From assembly GCA_004297985.1 (NCBI GenBank), contig SCRA01000061.1, positions 1-34,506 on the forward strand: DNA of 34,506 nucleotides, read 5' to 3'. Source of the stretch: a bacterium. Lineage in GTDB: Bacteria > Vulcanimicrobiota > Vulcanimicrobiia > Vulcanimicrobiales > SCRA01. Shown piece after piece: positions 31,745 to 34,506 of the stretch (its first letter is position 1; each line of letters begins with the position of its first letter). Position numbers and translations under genes: made by a program. The notes below the pieces were generated by a model, which worked only from the letters and a program-made list of their open reading frames with translations, was not told the origin of the DNA and made no database searches.

Positions 31745-32454
31745 GCGAGTGCGCGCCGCTGCTCCTCGAAGATTCGGCGAATCCCCTGCTCGGCAAGCGC
31801 CAGCATCTTATCGAGGTCGCTGCGTGTGAACGGCGTCCCCTCGGCAGTCCCCTGGATCTCCACGAAAGCCCCGGCATCGGTCATGACGACGTTCATGTCG
31901 GTCTCCGCCCGGCTGTCCTCCTCGTATGCCAAGTCCAGCAGCGGCGAGCCGCCGACGTAGCCCACGCTAACGGCGCCGACCATACCGGAAAGGGGCCACG
32001 TACGGATCACCCCTTGCTCCACCAGCTTGCGCATGGCCTGTGCGAGCGCCACGTAGGCTCCGCTGATCGAGGCGGTGCGCGTGCCGCCATCTGCCTGAAT
32101 CACGTCGCAGTCGAGGATCACGTTGCGCTCGCCAAGCTTGCCCAGGTCCGCGACGGCGCGCAGCGAGCGCCCGACCAGCCGCTGGATCTCGTGAGTGCGT
32201 CCGCCGATGCGCCCCTTGACGGACTCGCGCGGCGTGCGTTCGGCCGTTGCGCGCGGAAGCATCGCATACTCGGCGGTGACCCAGCCCGTGCCGCGTCCGC
32301 GCATCCAACGCGGAACGTCCGCCTCTACCGTCGCGGCACAGAGAACCTTGGTCTTCCCTAGGGTGATGAGCGCGCTTCCCTCCGCATGCGGCAACACGCC
32401 CGTCTCGATCGAGAGGGGGCGGAGCTGGTCGCGCGCACGTCCATCTACTCTCAT
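31741..32454 (-). CDS. rph: Ribonuclease PH
   Basis: RNase PH trims tRNA 3' ends by phosphorolysis. The 237-residue protein has [20 protein letters not shown], the segment [18 protein letters not shown], the Arg-rich [17 protein letters not shown] with the phosphate-binding Arg, [19 protein letters not shown], and [11 protein letters not shown] near the end. All match the family at normal length. The ATG overlaps the stop of glmS (ATGA). Confidence 0.96.
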   Translation of the reverse strand: MRVDGRARDQLRPLSIETGVLPHAEGSALITLGKTKVLCAATVEADVPRWMRGRGTGWVTAEYAMLPRATAERTPRESVKGRIGGRTHEIQRLVGRSLRAVADLGKLGERNVILDCDVIQADGGTRTASISGAYVALAQAMRKLVEQGVIRTWPLSGMVGAVSVGYVGGSPLLDLAYEEDSRAETDMNVVMTDAGAFVEIQGTAEGTPFTRSDLDKMLALAEQGIRRIFEEQRRALA

Positions 32455-34286
32455 TCCACGGTGACCGTCTTGGCGAGGTTGCGCGGCTGATCGACGTCGC
32501 AGCCTTTGAAGTCGGCGATGTGGTAGGCCAAGAGCTGCAGCGCAATGACGTTGACGATGGGAGCCAAGAGCGGCTCGACGCGCGGTACTGGAATCACCTC
32601 GTCGGCGATCTCCGCCACGTCGGCGTCGTCGGCGTGGCCGATGCAGATGATCGGCGCCTCGCGCGCCTTGGCCTCGGCGATGTTGGAGAGAATCTTCTCC
32701 CTGACATGCCCGGACGTCACGACGGCAACCACCGGAGTACGGCGGTCGAGCAGGGCGATCGGCCCGTGCTTCATCTCACCGGCAGCGTAGCCCTCGGCGT
32801 GTATGTAGGAGATCTCCTTGAGCTTGAGCGCCCCTTCGAGCGCGGTGGGATAGTTGATATAGCGACCCAGGAAGAGTACGCTCTGCGCCTCGCTCAGGGC
32901 GCGCGCGACCCGCTTGATGCGATCGCTTTCGTTGAGCACCACGTCGATGGCCGCTGGGAGGAGGCTGGTGGCCTGGGCGATCTCCCGCAGGCGTTCGACA
33001 GGCTTGGCGGCGCGTACGCGCGCAAGGTGGAGCGCGATGAGAATCATCGCCGTTACCTGCGCCGTGTAGGTCTTGGTAGCGGCCACGCCGATCTCGGGGC
33101 CGCCGCGCGTGAAGAGGGTACCGTCGTCCAGGCGCGTGAGGTGGGAGCCGACGACGTTGCAGATGCCCAGCAGCGAGGCCCCGCGGCTCTTGGCGATCTT
33201 GGCGGCCTCGATGGTGTCGGCCGTCTCGCCCGACTGCGAGATCGCGAGCACCAGCGCCGTGGTATCCAAGACGGGATCACCGTAGCGAAACTCGCTGGCC
33301 AGCTCCATCTCCACGGGCAGGCCCACCAACGAGCGCAGCAGATACATGCCGACCATGCCGGCATGATATGCCGTACCACAGCCCGTGATGCAGATCTTTG
33401 AGATCGCGCGTAGCATCTCGCTGTCGATCGAGCCCAGCTCCGGCTCGAGCCGCACGTCGGAGCCCTCGTCGATGCGCCCAGCCAGCGTCTCTTTGACGAC
33501 GCTGGGCTGCTCGAAGATCTCCTTGAGCATGAAATGCTTGTAGCCGCTCTTCTCCGCTTGGGCGGCGCTCCACGTGACGCGCGTCGCCTTGCGTTCGATG
33601 GGAGCGCCCTCGAAGGACGTGAGCTTGTAGCCGTCGCTCCCGACGACGACGACTTCACCTTCTTGGATCACCACGGTATCACGAGTGTACTGCAAGAGCG
33701 CGGGGATGTCCGAGGCGACGAACATCTCCTGCTGACCCACGCCCACGATCAGCGGCGAGGCGCCGTTGCGCGCGAAGATCAGGCGCGTCGGATCCTTCGA
33801 GGAGATGACCCCTAAGCCGAAGGCTCCGCGAAGCTCCGCAAGCGTCCGGCGCACCGCGTCGACGATATCGCCCTTGTCGTGCGACTCGATGAGATGCGAG
33901 ATCACCTCCGTGTCCGTCTCGGAGACGAATCGGTGGCCCTGCGCCTTCAGCCGCTCGCGCAGCTCGGCGTAGTTCTCGATGATCCCGTTGTGGACGACGG
34001 CGATGCTGCCCGTGCAGTCGAGATGCGGGTGGGCGTTGACGTCGTTGGGGCGGCCGTGTGTCGCCCAGCGCGTGTGTCCGAGGCCGATCGGGCCGTGGAG
34101 CGGCTCGTCGTGGAGCATCGAGACCAGCCGCGCGAGCTTTCCAACGCTCTTGCTCCCCTTGAGCCCGTCCTCGTCGATCACCGCAATGCCCGCGGAGTCG
34201 TAGCCTCGGTACTCCAGCCGAGCCAGGCTATCGAGAATGATGGGTACGCTGTCGCGCTGTCCGATGTATCCGACGATTCCGCACAT
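32451..34286 (-). CDS. glmS: Glucosamine-6-phosphate synthase (isomerizing)
   Basis: GlmS makes glucosamine-6-phosphate from fructose-6-phosphate and glutamine, the entry to peptidoglycan and LPS sugars. The 611-residue protein starts [10 protein letters not shown], so Cys2 becomes the N-terminal glutaminase nucleophile; this fixes the ATG at 34286 and excludes the longer form from 34313. It has [24 protein letters not shown] and HNGIIENY in the glutaminase half, then two SIS sugar-isomerase domains ([18 protein letters not shown]; then [37 protein letters not shown]), and ends [13 protein letters not shown]. It is the first gene of the long minus-strand operon; repeats lie just upstream and no glmS-ribozyme-like sequence is evident. 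Confidence 0.96.
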   Translation of the reverse strand: MCGIVGYIGQRDSVPIILDSLARLEYRGYDSAGIAVIDEDGLKGSKSVGKLARLVSMLHDEPLHGPIGLGHTRWATHGRPNDVNAHPHLDCTGSIAVVHNGIIENYAELRERLKAQGHRFVSETDTEVISHLIESHDKGDIVDAVRRTLAELRGAFGLGVISSKDPTRLIFARNGASPLIVGVGQQEMFVASDIPALLQYTRDTVVIQEGEVVVVGSDGYKLTSFEGAPIERKATRVTWSAAQAEKSGYKHFMLKEIFEQPSVVKETLAGRIDEGSDVRLEPELGSIDSEMLRAISKICITGCGTAYHAGMVGMYLLRSLVGLPVEMELASEFRYGDPVLDTTALVLAISQSGETADTIEAAKIAKSRGASLLGICNVVGSHLTRLDDGTLFTRGGPEIGVAATKTYTAQVTAMILIALHLARVRAAKPVERLREIAQATSLLPAAIDVVLNESDRIKRVARALSEAQSVLFLGRYINYPTALEGALKLKEISYIHAEGYAAGEMKHGPIALLDRRTPVVAVVTSGHVREKILSNIAEAKAREAPIICIGHADDADVAEIADEVIPVPRVEPLLAPIVNVIALQLLAYHIADFKGCDVDQPRNLAKTVTVE

Positions 34287-34305
34287 AGATAGTAACCCCC
34301 ATTCT

Positions 34306-34506
34306 CTCCCCACTCACTTCGCTGCGCTTCGTTCGCGGGGACCCCTTTGCTTGAAAGACTCCGGGGCACTCGCCCCGGCTCGCACTCCCCACTCACTTCG
34401 CTGCGCTTCGTTCGCGGGGACCCCTTTGCTTGAAAGTTTCCGGGGCACTCGCCCCGGCTCGCACGCCCCACTCACTTCGCTGCGCTTCGTTCGCGGGGAC
34501 CCCTTT
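34306..34506 (-). repeat. Tandem 79-bp hairpin repeats upstream of glmS
   Basis: Two full copies (34306-34384 and 34385-34463) and the first 43 bases of a third (34464-34506, cut by the window end) repeat almost without change; only about three positions differ. Each unit holds TCCCC...GGGGA outer arms and a perfect hairpin CCGGGGC-ACTC-GCCCCGG. The array ends 20 bases before the glmS start on the minus strand, so it lies in the promoter or 5' untranslated region. A diverged single copy lies at 16623-16695. The layout resembles REP-type intergenic repeats; no transposase is in view. Confidence 0.88.

Noticed and set aside
34287-34305. glmS ribozyme or riboswitch
   Set aside because: Only 20 bases separate the start codon from the repeat array, and nothing resembling the conserved ribozyme core is visible.
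34306-34506. CRISPR array
   Set aside because: The units repeat end to end over 79 bases with no variable spacers and no cas genes are in view.

Overview
The window is strongly G+C-rich bacterial chromosome, densely packed with genes that often overlap by 4 to 20 bases and often start with GTG. An Mla-type lipid-transport set (permease, ATPase, MCE protein) and a signal-peptide solute-binding protein without a lipobox point to a cell with two membranes. The gene mix and packing would fit an uncultured environmental lineage such as Eremiobacterota, but nothing here fixes the phylum. There is no rRNA, phage module or intact insertion sequence.

Region 1 (1-2764): a small Tic20/DUF4870-like membrane protein, malate dehydrogenase and a PAS-AraC regulator. 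Between and around them lie gene remnants: an AraC fragment, a malic-enzyme C-terminus, an NlpC/P60 fragment and a second copy of the Tic20-like tail.

Region 2 (2765-11230, + strand): a complete trans-4-hydroxy-L-proline catabolic operon, divergent from the AraC regulator. It encodes the 2-epimerase, a three-subunit D-hydroxyproline dehydrogenase, the pyrroline-4-hydroxy-2-carboxylate deaminase and an alpha-ketoglutarate-semialdehyde dehydrogenase, so it converts hydroxyproline to 2-oxoglutarate. A periplasmic amino-acid-binding protein and a sarcosine-oxidase-like flavoenzyme follow.

Region 3 (11223-18129): an acyl-CoA ligase divergent from a maleylacetate-reductase-like dehydrogenase, tRNA-Gln(TTG), a CoA-pyrophosphatase-type NUDIX protein with a SnoaL-like protein, and a minus-strand glycolate-oxidase pair (GlcD, GlcF) separated by a hairpin repeat.

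Region 4 (18130-24847): thrC-thrB behind a threonine attenuator (a Thr-rich leader peptide followed by a strong terminator), nicotinamidase, an unknown protein, a MarR regulator with visible promoter and operators, a Xer recombinase, a stand-alone Lrp-type ligand-binding domain, a VOC protein and an HPP membrane protein.

Region 5 (34286 down to 24869, minus strand): one long probable operon, glmS - rph - coiled-coil protein - mlaE - mlaF - MCE protein - rhomboid - panE - panB - quinone oxidoreductase. The junctions are mostly 4-8 base overlaps. Upstream of glmS is a tandem array of a 79-bp repeat that runs off the window; a diverged single copy lies between glcD and glcF.
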